From Lentinus brumalis (Eukaryota; Basidiomycota; Agaricomycetes; Polyporales; Polyporaceae): a DNA stretch of 64,000 bases. Under the pieces are notes generated by a model that made no database searches, was not told where the DNA came from, and saw only the letters and a program-made list of their open reading frames with translations. A program made the position numbers and the translations under genes. The stretch lies in assembly GCA_001792895.1 (NCBI GenBank), contig MARA01000009.1, positions 124,001-188,000 on the forward strand, written 5' to 3'. This document shows, one piece after another, positions 21,864 through 32,595 of this stretch (its first letter is position 1; each line of letters opens with the position of its first letter).

Positions 21864-22331
21864 TGCTGTAGAGATCACACCATAGCAGTGGGGGTTCAGG
21901 GTGTGATACCTGCCAGTAGGGTCTGACATAAGACTGAGGAAGTGTGACATTGCTGCCGCAGGCAGCAAAAAAATCTGAATTTGGGCATATAAACACCCAA
22001 AAAATAGGCTACTTGAGGCTGTCACATGTGGGCCTGGTGACCTGTGACTGAGGGGCAAATACTGTAGAGATTTGACCATAGCGGCACATTACATGTCACA
22101 GGCCAGTTGACGCGCCACTATTTGGCCTGTCAGTCACAGGTCACAAGGGGTCCTGCTGCTAGCAGGGGCCAAAGTAAGGATTTTTGGGTGTTCAGATGCC
22201 CAAATGTGGAATTTTGCCGCCTATGGTGGCGGTGTCACAAGTCACCAGGCCCCACGCTGCCATGTCAGACCCTACAGGTCCGTGTCACACCCCGGACCCC
22301 CGCCACTACGGTCGAATCTCTACAGTAGCAG
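21864..22331. mobile_element. foldback (inverted-repeat) element, about 470 bp
   Basis: The left arm, from about 21864 (TGCTGTAGAGATCACACCAT) to about 22012, is the complement of the right arm at about 22182-22331, with shared blocks GTAGGGTCTGACAT, GGGCAT and ACACCCAAAAA. Inside lies a further perfect 15-bp inverted pair, GTGACCTGTGACTGA at about 22037 and its complement at about 22129. A third copy of the end motif TGTAGAGATTTGACCATAGCGG lies at about 22063. This would fold into a long hairpin. Superfamily and target duplication are not clear. Confidence 0.7.
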
Positions 22332-22443
22332 CCAGGCTCTTACCCACTGCCACTATGAGTTGCAAACACCTGAATCCTTCAGCATGAGGAAGGGTGGAAT
22401 GTATGAGACTGTATGCAATATTCTGTACGTAAGCCGAGACTCA

Positions 22444-23049
22444 GGTGGAATGATCATGTATATAGGTTGGGTGTTTGCAACTCGTTAGGGTGGCTGGCAT
22501 CAAACATTAACAAACATTGGAGAATGGGGCTCAAACACTTGAAAGCATCCCCATTTGGTGTTCTTCTGGCCATCAGTGCTTCCAATTGTCAGGAATTCTA
22601 CCTTACTCTGGGTTGTGAATCACCTTTGCTTGTCTGCTGGTCCAGAGCAAAAAAATGGGCCAGGGAAGTTGTAGGTGCTCCAGAAGCTTTCACCTGCCAT
22701 GGGCTGGCCCATGGCTGATAAAATCTCAATCTATCATTGCCACAATGCCAAACCTCTGGGTGAGTTGCTATCAAGGCAAGTATTGGGTTGGTTATACATA
22801 GTTATGGCTCCCAAAAGCACCTTGGTGGAGGTGTAACCTATGGTCTATGCACACAGACAAATCTTGTGCTACACATATGGATGAGGGTGCAAACAGAGAT
22901 GAGTGCAGAGTTGATAGTATTAGCCAGTGGCTGAGAGAACCAACCCAATCGGAATGTTTTTGAGCATCTCTCTGATGTTTGTCAATGTTTGATACCAGCC
23001 ACCCTACTGAGTTGAAAAACACCCAACTCATACATGTGACTATTCTACC
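22444..23049. mobile_element. inverted-repeat element with about 100-bp arms
   Basis: The arm at 22444-22543 (GGTGGAATGATCATGTATA, GGTTGGGTGTTTGCAACTC, GGGTGGCTGGCATCAAACAT) is repeated as its complement at 22951-23049, with about 80% identity by eye. The 400-bp centre has no supported gene. It is probably a second non-autonomous DNA element. Target duplication not found. Confidence 0.65.
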
Positions 23050-23988
23050 TGTAATAGACAATGGAGACCTAGGACTAAGTTTGCTCCTCTGATTCCACAC
23101 TTTGTCCCGCTCAAGGATTCTGGTGTTTTCCCTTGATCGTGGTGGTGGGAAGGAGCCTGAATAGCAGCACAGCAAGGGCCTTGTTACATGTGATGCACCG
23201 CTACGGTCTGTTCTCTACAGTATTGGCAATATCTCACTGTGGGCATTTAAGCCAAACATCCGTGAAATCATCCTGAACACATTGCGAACTCTGACAGGAA
23301 AAATGCTTCAAAAGGCAATTCCATGCCACAATTCATGATGTGTTCTCTGTAAGTTCATAGACTTTTGACTTAGTTGCCCACAGCATCTAGAATGTTGCCC
23401 CGCTGTTGGCAGGAGAACAACATCATATCATCATTTTGACCGTCCACCATGACAATATGGAAACATAATTTGCTATGCCGCCCCAATGTTTGCCACCAGA
23501 AACATATGGAAAACATTCTCAAGGTCCTCCCATTGTCTGTTAGAGGATATGACAGCCATCATGTCGCCCTGGCCCCTGATGTTCCCCCACTCACCAAACA
23601 GATATCTTCCCAGCCACCATTCAGAAGATTATCCCCATGATGTCCCCAGCAACATCCAGATAACATTTAGTCATTTATCCCAGTGTTATCTAAATGTTAT
23701 CCTGGCAACATTGGACATTGTTCTTGGTGTAAGTATAAGTACAGTCATACACAGCTCCTCGGGACACCATGGTTCCCCGGGACACCGGCCTATTTCCCAC
23801 ACAATCAAGCTTGGCTGCCGCACAAATTTTGCGTAGATCTTTGCTCAGTTGCCATTGCGTTGATGTACAAAATTACAAAGCACATACAGTGAGGACTCAT
23901 GATGGTATTGCGTTATGTATACCTCGGGACACCCAAAATTGAATTTATCTAGTGGATCCCTGCATTTGCACGGGTTTAATGAAAAAGT

Positions 23989-24185
23989 GCTTCATACTAT
24001 ATAGTAATAGGACATGTCGCGAGCCCAGATCAGCTGTTTTCACGACAATTTGAAGCCATATGCCCTGGGGATGCGACATGCAATGTCGAGGGAGGTGGAA
24101 CAGCCTGGAATCACAGCATGGCTCATATCTTATCTGAACAATCACCATATCGGGTAACCATACCAGTCGCAGGGTCGCTACGCGC
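23989..24185 (+). pseudogene. left half of ORF split by KDZ insertion
   Basis: Open plus frame reading SPDQLFSRQFEAICPGDA, GTAWNHSMAHILSEQSPYR and VTIPVAGSL up to the KDZ end. Joined to 38231 (after removing the transposon and one target copy) the frame continues without a stop to 38438. Function unknown. It lies inside the short TA-flanked element, so it is either that element's own coding fragment or captured sequence. Confidence 0.4.
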
Positions 24186-26543
24186 CACCTGGGCGTCACC
24201 ATTCCCTGGGATGGTTAGCTACAGCAGTGAAGCAGTCCTGGTAGCTAACTAGCTAGGGAACCCCCTGTATCCCCCACCCAGCAGATTACCCAGGAATCAG
24301 TAGATGTCTCCTCGGATCAGACAATCAGGGCCGTATCAAGGAGACGAGATCCGATATCATCGGATAATTGGGACAATCGCCGGACTTGTTCCGGAGGGCG
24401 CGCGCAGCCCAGATCAGCCGACGCCCGTGCGCGGGAAAATTGGGCGCGTTCAACAACTGCATGTGCCTCCCGCCGACCTCACCCCGCGCTTACCCCTGGC
24501 CCTCCCGCCACCACCTCCCGCCACTATCCCGCCCCTCCCGAACGCCGCCCGCCCTTGAACCTCTACATCTTACTATCTTGCTGGGGCCTAGGAATGTCTA
24601 CCAAACGATGGCCCAAGGGCGCCTTCTCGTCCACCTCGCACATGGTGCACATGACGGTGTTGACAGATGACGGCGAGGTCAAGACGAGCAACAGTACGCT
24701 CGCTGACCTCCACCAAGATCGCCTGGCGGAGCAGGAGGCCAAGAAAAGACGTACAGAAGGTATGTGCGCCGCCGTTGATGCTCTGTTGATACTAACACGT
24801 TCGCAGATGTCTCCCGGCAGGTGGCACACCTTGTCGCCGACACTGCGATTGAGATGGGTGCCGACCTGGACGCTCTCATGCAGGAGGTACGGGAGTTCAT
24901 GGCGGAGGACAGGGACGAGGATTATGTCGACAAGGATGAAGAGGAGCCCGCTCTGGAGGATATACAGGACGGAGATGGATGGACGACCGCGCAGCTCGCG
25001 GCTTTGACAAGGTATGTCTTCTGGTCAGTTCCGCATACCTCCCCCTTGCTGAGGCAGCCACGTCTTGAGTTCTCGCCAGTGGAAAGGCACTTGGCGGCGG
25101 CAGGACAGGCGCACACGTCTCAATCGTAAACATGCCAGTCAATGCGCTTGGGAGGCACAGATGGCCGACCTCACCTCGGCGTATCTGCAATGGAAGCATG
25201 GCCCTCTGCCATCGGACGACATCCCTGCCGATGTTTACAGATTCGAGGTAACCGCCGTATACACTGACGGTAAGTCTGCTCGTCCCGTACCCCTCTTCTC
25301 TCACCGACGCTGGGCAGAGTACACCCCTGTCTTGCAGGTTCCTCAAGCCACCAACGAGCTTGCCAACCTGGCCCTCCTCCGCCGCGGGTTACTTGGTTGC
25401 ACTCCGTCGCAACCTTGTCTCGCCATCAGCCTTCGGTCTCTCGAGTTCTATCATCAGCTCCGCTGCCGCCAGTCGTCGTTCAGTATACAGGCGATGGTCA
25501 AGACTCTCTGCTCGCTGAACGATGTATGTGTCTTCCGTGCTTCTATCATGCTAACTGCTGACGACTTGCGCATAGATAACGTATGCGCAGCATCTTCGCG
25601 ATCAATTCTCCGACGCTTTCGATGTGTACCTGGACATCCTCCGGCGCCTTCGCACTGCCATCAACAAGGTGCTCGGCAGATCTGCTGACGATTGGCGTCT
25701 CAAGTATGGCTGCCCGCCGTGCGGAAACAAGGTAAAATGTGGCTTCTCTTTGTTTTCTGTAGTGAAATATATCTTTGGACCTCATCTTCAGCAACCAAAT
25801 GAACCGCCCCTCGTTCCTGCACGTCTACACGCTATGGACGGGAACAATTCGCTTAAATGTGTCGAAGGTTCCGGTCATTCGGACGAGCGGCAGTTTCCGA
25901 GCCCGTACCTGATCCCGGTGGCAGAGGTCAATCAGTATGAGAATGAAGTCCAGGCGCACGCGCACATTGTTGCGCCTGCTGTCCATGCTGAAGACGAGGA
26001 TGCAGTCGACAGTGCAGAGTGTACCAAGCGCTGGAAGGCTGCCAATGTGGCTGCCACGGAAGGAGCCGTTCGTGTTTTCGAGCAGACCGGCGTGTTTCTG
26101 TGCGCATGCCGCCATGGAATAGTGGAGTCTTTCGCTGAGATACGTCACTCAGGAGAGCTGTAAGTCCCTGTTCTCTCATCCTTGTGCTAATAGACATGTC
26201 ACTGACACCATACATCCAGAGCCAAGTACCCATTGGCTACGTCAGCGAGAATTATGAAGGTTCTGGGCGAGAACCATGGTGTCGGGCACGACATTGCTTG
26301 CTCCTTCACAGCCACCATCGGGAACAGCTCGCTTGGCGGCCAGGTACGCGCCCTTCGTTTCATTTTGGCCGTCAACGCGTTCCATGGCCACGCGCACAAC
26401 TGCCTCTGCCAACTTCGCTTTCATCCGCTCTACCTCAAATATCTAGGTCTCGAGGACTTGGAGACATGTGAGCGTATCTTCTCCGCCTCGAACGCCGTCG
26501 CGCGCACAGTCCGTTTCGCGTCCCATTTCCATTGGCTGCAGTA

Positions 26544-26820
26544 CTGTACCATTTCGAATAGTTCGACCAGCCCTGTGACGCGTGACAGGCCGATTTCGTC
26601 GAACATATTCGACCAACCGGCCGGTGACCGTGACATTGGGCGAAATTTCGACCAAGATTAGCCACAACTAGGGCGCGCGACAGCGCGCCGCCCCCGGCAT
26701 CTCTTAGCGCCGGACGGGTGGTTTCGACCAGCCTCCTGGTGACGCGTGACAAGCGCCCAAATTCCGACCAATTTGGGGGCCTGTTATGCGTGACTGGTCG
26801 ATCTATTCGAAATGGTACAG
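26544..26820. mobile_element. 277-bp Tc1/mariner-like MITE in a KDZ exon
   Basis: The ends are inverted copies of CTGTACCATTTCGAATAG, continuing TCGACCAG with one mismatch. They are bordered by TA at 26542-26543 and 26821-26822. Removing the element and one TA gives CAG TAT ATT GAT, so the KDZ protein reads on as FHWLQYIDLHFDQW without a frame change. The interior has repeated TTCGACCA and GTGACGCGTGACA words in both orientations. No coding capacity. Confidence 0.88.
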
Positions 26821-27562
26821 TATATTGATCTCCATTTCGATCAATGGGATCGAGATCGCTATCTCGAGCTCTGTACATTCATGATGTCATCCCGCTTCCC
26901 CACATCGCTTACCGTAAAACTCCTGGTTCCAGCTCGATTCCTCTACAACAACTACCGCCAGGCTCTTGCGATCACAGCAGAGTATACGCCGATCGTGGAG
27001 AATTTCAAGGCCCTCCATGGACTCACCGACAACAGCTTCGAATCATGGCGCGACGAGGAGCTCATGTACCTCAAGCGTCTCGCAAAGGAACCCGAGGAAG
27101 ATGTTCTAAAGGTGGTGTACTACGAGGCACTAGAAGGCCTGAAGTTTGCACAGTACGTCACAGGCTGAAAGGACATCGTACATGTACTGATTGAGCCCTA
27201 TTCAGGGATGCCTGGACGAAAGTTGCGACGACAACCCAGCTTCCTAGTCGCACTACGGCGTGTTTCGGAAGAGACGGAGGGAAAGGTAGGAGGAGAGACT
27301 AAGCCTCCTCGGGGCTACGACGGAGAGTGGACCGGTTCGGTTCACGCTCCGTGAAGGAGGGGGAAGCGCCCGGCGGAACGGTGGCGTGACTAGGCACGAC
27401 ACGTTCAGACGCAGTGTTCAGCCTCCCGCCCATGCATCAAACCGCCTTCGATGCCCCAAGCGCGAGAGGTGTACGCGACTCACCCAGCTCGCTACACCCA
27501 GTCGCTAACCTCGAGCGCACTCACCCATAAGCGAGCGACGAACAATTACATTGCATGTATAG

Positions 27563-28927
27563 CTAATTACAATACTTCTTCTTGAAATTCTTGACGGATT
27601 CTGCTACGAGCTGCAAGCGAGACTTGTCGAACGACTTCGAAATAAACAGAGGGAGAATTGATTCGATCTTCCGCCAGTACTCCAGGAACACGCGCGACTT
27701 CCAGCTGCCCAGCGTGGCGACGATGTCCGGGGGTGTTCCGCGCAAGAGGAGCTCGGTCGCGCCGCCAATACGGAAACAGTGTCCCGTAAGGGCAGGCTTC
27801 TGCGCGTCCACCCAAACTGCGTTGCACCTGTCCATGAACCAGGTCCGAGTCATCGGGGCCCAGCTCCCACCTGTTGTCTCGAACGCGAACAGCGGAGCAC
27901 CTTCAGGAATGGCTGCATTCGAGCGGAGATGGTGGCGTAGGGCGCGTTCCGGGGTTGTTGGGTCGCCGTTGCCAGTTAGGATGACGTCCGCACCGTTGCG
28001 CAACGTCGTTTTCGTCCAAGGGATGTGGAACACGGCATAGCGACCGCTATCGCCTGGTAGCTTCTCGAAGCGGACGTCCTGCTTCCGTGCGACGTGCCGC
28101 TCCGGGTTAAACCCCGATGGGGACGGTACAACTAGTTCTCCCAGGCTGAAAAGGTTAGCGTAACTCGAGCAGAATGATTATGATAGGACCTACCGACGAC
28201 AACCCCAGAAGGTGGTACATGCCACCGCATAAACGGCCGCATCAAATGCGTTCGTGAGATCCAGCCCGTTCCTGAGGGCGTGCATGTGCTCCAGGGTCAC
28301 GGGCGGCCGCTTCGGTTTCGGCGGGGGCTGCATCTTCAGTGCTGCTTGACAAGTTGCCTTGAGTACGCGGTCGCCGTTCCACCGTGCCATGTTCAGCGTG
28401 TGCCAGAAGGCGAGCCCTGCCAGCCAATTGTCGACTGTTGTGCGCGCGACCTTCCCTGCCCAAGAAGCCACAAAGGCTGCCAGTAGTAGCTCGCTCGCGG
28501 GCATGCGGGCTTCCTCCGCCACCGCGTGCTGATCGCAGAATTGATGGAAGCGCAGGAGGCCTGCTCCGTAATTCTTCCGGGTGTTCGGCTCGATAGCCTC
28601 TAGAATCGTCAAGAAAAGGACTTGCTGTTGATGATCGGGAATGATTGATTGTGAGGAACGAGTCGACATTGCATACGGGGAGCTCCAGAGCGCAAGCCGC
28701 TCGTCGGCTACGACAAATGGTCGGAGATGTGATGGTGCGATCGCATTCTCCGGTTTCGGTTTTCTGGGTTTTCGCGGCTTCGCAATTCGCGGCGAAGGTT
28801 TTCCGATGAGGGCTCCGATTGCCTCCTTCGGGGAGACCTTCTTGCGAGGCCGCACGTCCGCACCTGCGGGCGTTCTCTTCATAGGCGGGAGCCTAGGCAT
28901 TGCGAACCAGATATCGAGCAAGCTCAC
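27563..28927 (-). CDS. DIRS-like tyrosine recombinase
   Basis: Two exons. The first (28927-28196) holds a basic N-terminus (RPRKKVSPKEAIGALIGK, RKPRKPKPE) and the SAM-like core-binding part (NYGAGLLRFHQFCDQHAVA, TTVDNWLAGLAFWHTLN), ending TTFWGCRR. An intron of about 50 bp (about 28195-28149, CTTTTCAG acceptor) leads into LGELVVPSPSGFNPERHV. Catalytic residues of the family are visible: Arg in FWGCRRLGEL at the exon junction, His-x-x-Arg in TGHCFRIGGATELLLRG, and the nucleophilic Tyr in SRVFLEYWRKIESI. No stop or frameshift was seen, so this enzyme may be intact. It would insert the circular cDNA by strand exchange. Its start overlaps the RNase H end by about 35 bp. Confidence 0.85.
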
Positions 28928-31183
28928 ACGGGAGCTCGAAGTCGATCTGGAGAGGCATCAATCGCGCGTCCGGGACGCCGCGAGACACCGGGTCCGCGCG
29001 ATTGATCTTGGTGTTGACGTATTCTAATGTTAGGTGTATGTTTTTGACCATGCAGATCACCTCCATCCGCCGAATGGAGTCGTTGACCTGAAAATTTCGG
29101 CTGCGACCGCGCCCAACTGTGCCAATCACACCCGAGTTGTCGCCGCGAACCAGGATGTCCGCATTCTCGATGCCTGTCTGGTCGAGGTACAATGTCGCCA
29201 GCTTGACCGCGATCATCTTGGCCCAGCCAATGTTGCGCCCTTGCGTGTGCCACGCATCTCTGCCACCGCGCCAACGCCATCCCGCCGACCGATGGCCTAC
29301 CACCAGGCCAATGCCCCAGTCTGTTGACGCGTCCACCCACAAGTCCAGATCGCGGGTTGCGCCATGCGGCTTGAGCGAACGTGTGACCCCGGAATGGCAA
29401 GGCGGTTGCGCCACCATTCCAGATCCTTGACAACCGATGGCGCTGGAAAACGCGCCCGGTAACGGTTGCTCGGGTCGCAGCCAAAGCGCGCGATGAACTC
29501 CGAGATATTGGTGAGGAATGCTCGACCCTGCGTGTAAACAAAGGTTACGTGAGATAACGTTCCGTTGACGCTTATCGCATCCTTGTACGACCACTGTGCC
29601 CGACCGCTTCTTGTCGCGTCCAGAGCAGACGATACCTTGGCAAGGTATTTGAGGCGCTTGGCCTCAGGAAGCGACACCTCCTTCCTCTTCAGATCCCATC
29701 GGAAGCCCGAATATTCTCCTGTGAACCCGTGAAACTGGGTTTTCGGGCCGCTCCACGGCACACGCATGATGCCTGAGACTCCATAGATGTCTTCGACATC
29801 GTGACTGTACACGAAGACGTCCGGCTGCGGCTCGTCTATTGGGTAGCGCAGGTTCGATAGGTCGTCCACCCACTTGGTGTTATCTCCCAGCTCGAGGGCA
29901 TCTAAGATCTCCAAGAGCGCGTCCATGACCGCACCTTGTAACCCGACACCCGACGTCACCCCGAAGGGCACCACATGGTCGATGAAGAAGTTGCCGGCCC
30001 TGCCTTGTATCACAAGGTAGGCCTTGTGCGGAGGATGCACGGGTAGATTCCGGAAGGCGGAGTCTATATCCAGGATCGCCATCTGCGTTCCGCGCGGTGC
30101 GATCGCAATCTGCAGACCGACGCAATGTCAGTTCCGATCTGCTCACAAGCATTGCCCTGGCCGCCCCACGGCCACGGAGGAGCACGCCGCGCGTGAGAAC
30201 GCGACACCGCCCGCCCGGGCTCATCGCGCAACTGTCCGCCACTGCTTGTGGGCACGGAACTGTCTGCTGCTAGCTGTCCTGGCGCACTGGCTTCTGTGCC
30301 ATGCGCATGATTCGCTCGCGGGTGTCCTCATCACTTCTAGTGATGGCAATCCTCCACCGCTGCTAGCGCGTGGGCAATCTAGATGTGTGCGTACCTTTTC
30401 CGCCAACACGGACGCCGGACCCCACCGCGTGGGATAAAGATCTGCGTCGATCATCCCGTTCACCGACAGGCCATTCTCGTCCTCGCGTGAGCAGTCTTGT
30501 ATCATTCGCAATTTGCCGTTCGCCTTGGGAATGACGGAGAGGGGGGAGGAGATGAAGTAGGACCCTAGAATGCCCTCGACCTGCTTTGCCGAGTATGGAC
30601 CTGTCATCCGCCCGAGTTGCACCTGTTCGTCGATATACTCCTGAATGAATGCCATGTTCTCCTCCGCCGGCGGGTAGTTAGAGTGTGCGCAAGTCGTGAG
30701 AATAGGGGACATATCGCCGATCGGAAAACCATACCGCATCCAGTGCGGTAGCTGCGCGTACCGCCCCAGCAAGCCCAGCTCACTGAGTACGCGCTCCCAC
30801 ACATCCCCATCGTAAGGCGTGATGATGCGATCACGCTCGCACGCACCTGAGACTCGCGGCGTGATGACCGGCGGATCCGCAGAAGCTGCACACATGGCAC
30901 TGGTGCGAGTGCGGGCATGCTCGCGACTTGCACGGGTATAAGCCGCCAGCGTTCCACCCGGCACAGATTGGCTTTCGCGATCCAGCGGCGACCAGACGGC
31001 CATTGACGAATGCTGCGAATGTGTGAGCTCCTCCGGGAAGCGTCGTCTTGCCGCACTCCTTGGCGCGATGCCCGCTCTCGGAACAGATGAGGCAGAGCCC
31101 GCCGGCGGGCGCGGCCGGTCTGCCTTCTTGAAAGGGCGCATCGTTCCGTCGTGGTGGGTCGCGCCGGGGGTTGTCGTTTCCAT
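28893..31183 (-). pseudogene. DIRS-like reverse transcriptase-RNase H, frameshifted
   Basis: The frame opening near 31183 overlaps the end of gag. RT blocks: YFISSPLSVIPKANGKLRMI and QDCSREDENGLSVNGMID, then an intron (about 30400-30110), then MAILDIDSAFRNLPVHP, FFIDHVVPFGVTSG and KWVDDLSNL (catalytic DD; WVDD in place of the YxDD of LTR elements). RNase H follows: DLDLWVDASTDWGIGLVVGH, ADILVRGDNSGVIGTVGRGR and EYVNTKINRADPVSRG. A one-base frame change at about 29365-29400, between WWRNRLAIPG and LKPHGATRDLDLWVDAST, separates RT from RNase H in this copy. It would copy element RNA into DNA; this copy is probably inactive unless the shift is tolerated. Confidence 0.8.
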
Positions 31184-32595
31184 GGCCTCGGTCCCGATCG
31201 TAGATCGCCATGCGCGGGGGAGGCGTGCGAGCCCGCGTTGTCACCTGCTGCCGCAAGCAACGCATGCGGACCTGATCGAGCTCGCGCACGTACTCCGAAT
31301 CTCCCACGACGAATGCACGCCGCATCGCCGCGTCCTCCAAGAACCGGTCCCTCCGCAGCTCGTCGTCGAACTCGCGGATCGCCCTGAACTCCTCCCTGAA
31401 GCATTCGTGGTCGAACAGGTAGTCGAAGTGGTCCTGCCAACGCTGTGTAGCGACGTCGGTGCAGACCCGCGGAAGAACCTTGAGAAGGTTGCGCCATGCG
31501 TCCCTCCACTGATCCGGTGTGAGAGAGCTGTCGCGCGGGCACCCCGACAGATCGATGATGAACATCCGGGCCCCACCCTTTGCATCTGTCTTCATTGTCT
31601 TCACCTGCCCCGTGTTGATACGCGCGATCTCCGAATTCAGGAAAGTCGACAGTGGAACGGGGAATCCATTCTTGAGCATAAGTACGATGCGCGGGTCGAC
31701 CTTCCCTCCCGCTCGCTTGGCGGCGAATAGACTACCGCTTGCCTGACTGTCCCCCACCGGATCGTCCGAAATTGCCAGCTTCGTGGAAATGGCAACGGCC
31801 GCGGGCGCAGTTGCCTTCTTCTCCATCGCCTTCTCCATCGCCTTCTCCATCGCCTTCTCCTTAGCCCGAATGTCGCCCGCTGCCATTCCTGCCTTGATGA
31901 GCTGAGTCGCCGTCGAGACATACTCGAACATCATGTTGCGCTCCTCCGGATCGGGGTGGTTCATGATCATGGCCACGATGGCAGCCGGGTCGTCCGACGT
32001 GCCGACGCTGAGCAAGGGGTTTCCGCTCGACGGAGCGCCCATGCGCGCGGGTGCTCCGTGCACACTGTCGTCATCGTCCTCCGAGCTCGACCTGATTGAG
32101 AGAGACGCGCTCGCCACGCCCGTACCTCTGCCTACCCTGGCAGCAATCCTCCCTGGGGGAGCATACGCCTTGGGAATCCCATCTCCCAGCCCCCGTTCCC
32201 GCCCCACGCGGCCATGCGCTCCTGGGGGTCGCGGAACTCGTCGTCGCCCTGCCCGAAGAGCAGGTTGCTCGTGACGCCGGGGTAGTCCTCCGTCAGTGCC
32301 CCGACGGTGTCCTTCCTCTTCTTCATTGGTGCCTTACCCTTAGCCATCCTCCTCGCCTCGGCTGTCCCTTCGTCGTCGGCGACGCGTTCTTCCTCCTCGT
32401 CATCCACCATCGGTCTCTTGCTCCCCACTCCGGATGGCCCAGGTTCCTGTTCCAGTATAGCTTCCGTATCCTTCAAGCTTCCCGCACCGAGGGTCTGGGT
32501 TGCTGTCTTCTGGGTCGAGGACTCGATATCGGACTCATCCAGTGCCGAAATGTCCTTGCCGCCAGCGCCGGGAGGAGCCTTAGATAGAGCCACCA
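30831..32595 (-). pseudogene. DIRS-like gag with zinc knuckles, two frames
   Basis: The start MVALSKAPPGAGGKD at 32595 leads into an acidic/basic region (DDEEEERVADDEG, KGKAPMKKRKDTVG). Near 32190 the frame must change to go on with GIPKAYAPPGRIAARVGRG and VHGAPARMG. The second part contains NTGQVKTMKTDAKG and DHFDYLFDHECFREEFRAIR, a CCHC knuckle CLICSESGHRAKEC (about 31055-31096) and a second Cys/His cluster CHVCSFCGSAGHHAASLRC at its end. It would package the element RNA. An imperfect KAMEKAMEKAMEK repeat lies at about 31825-31865. Whether the frame change is damage or an unrecognised intron is open. Confidence 0.75.

Larger units (their letters stand above)
19099..23726. mobile_element. 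4.6-kb interval bounded by imperfect inverted repeats
   Basis: Text starting CAAGAACAATGTC at 19099 and running rightward to about 19185 reappears as its complement ending at 23726 and running back to about 23640. The arms are roughly 75% alike over about 85 bp and rich in ATAACATTNAGATA words. They enclose a Plavaka C-terminal frame close to the left arm, which suggests a decayed transposon about 4.6 kb long. I could not find a convincing target-site duplication, so the ends may be approximate. Confidence 0.5.

Noticed and set aside
27582..28040. Plus-strand frame opposite the tyrosine recombinase
   Set aside because: It is the complement of a gene with conserved catalytic residues and has no own motif.
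31023..32587. Long plus-strand frames opposite the DIRS gag
   Set aside because: GC-rich antisense shadows of the gag and pol frames, which carry zinc knuckles and RT motifs.
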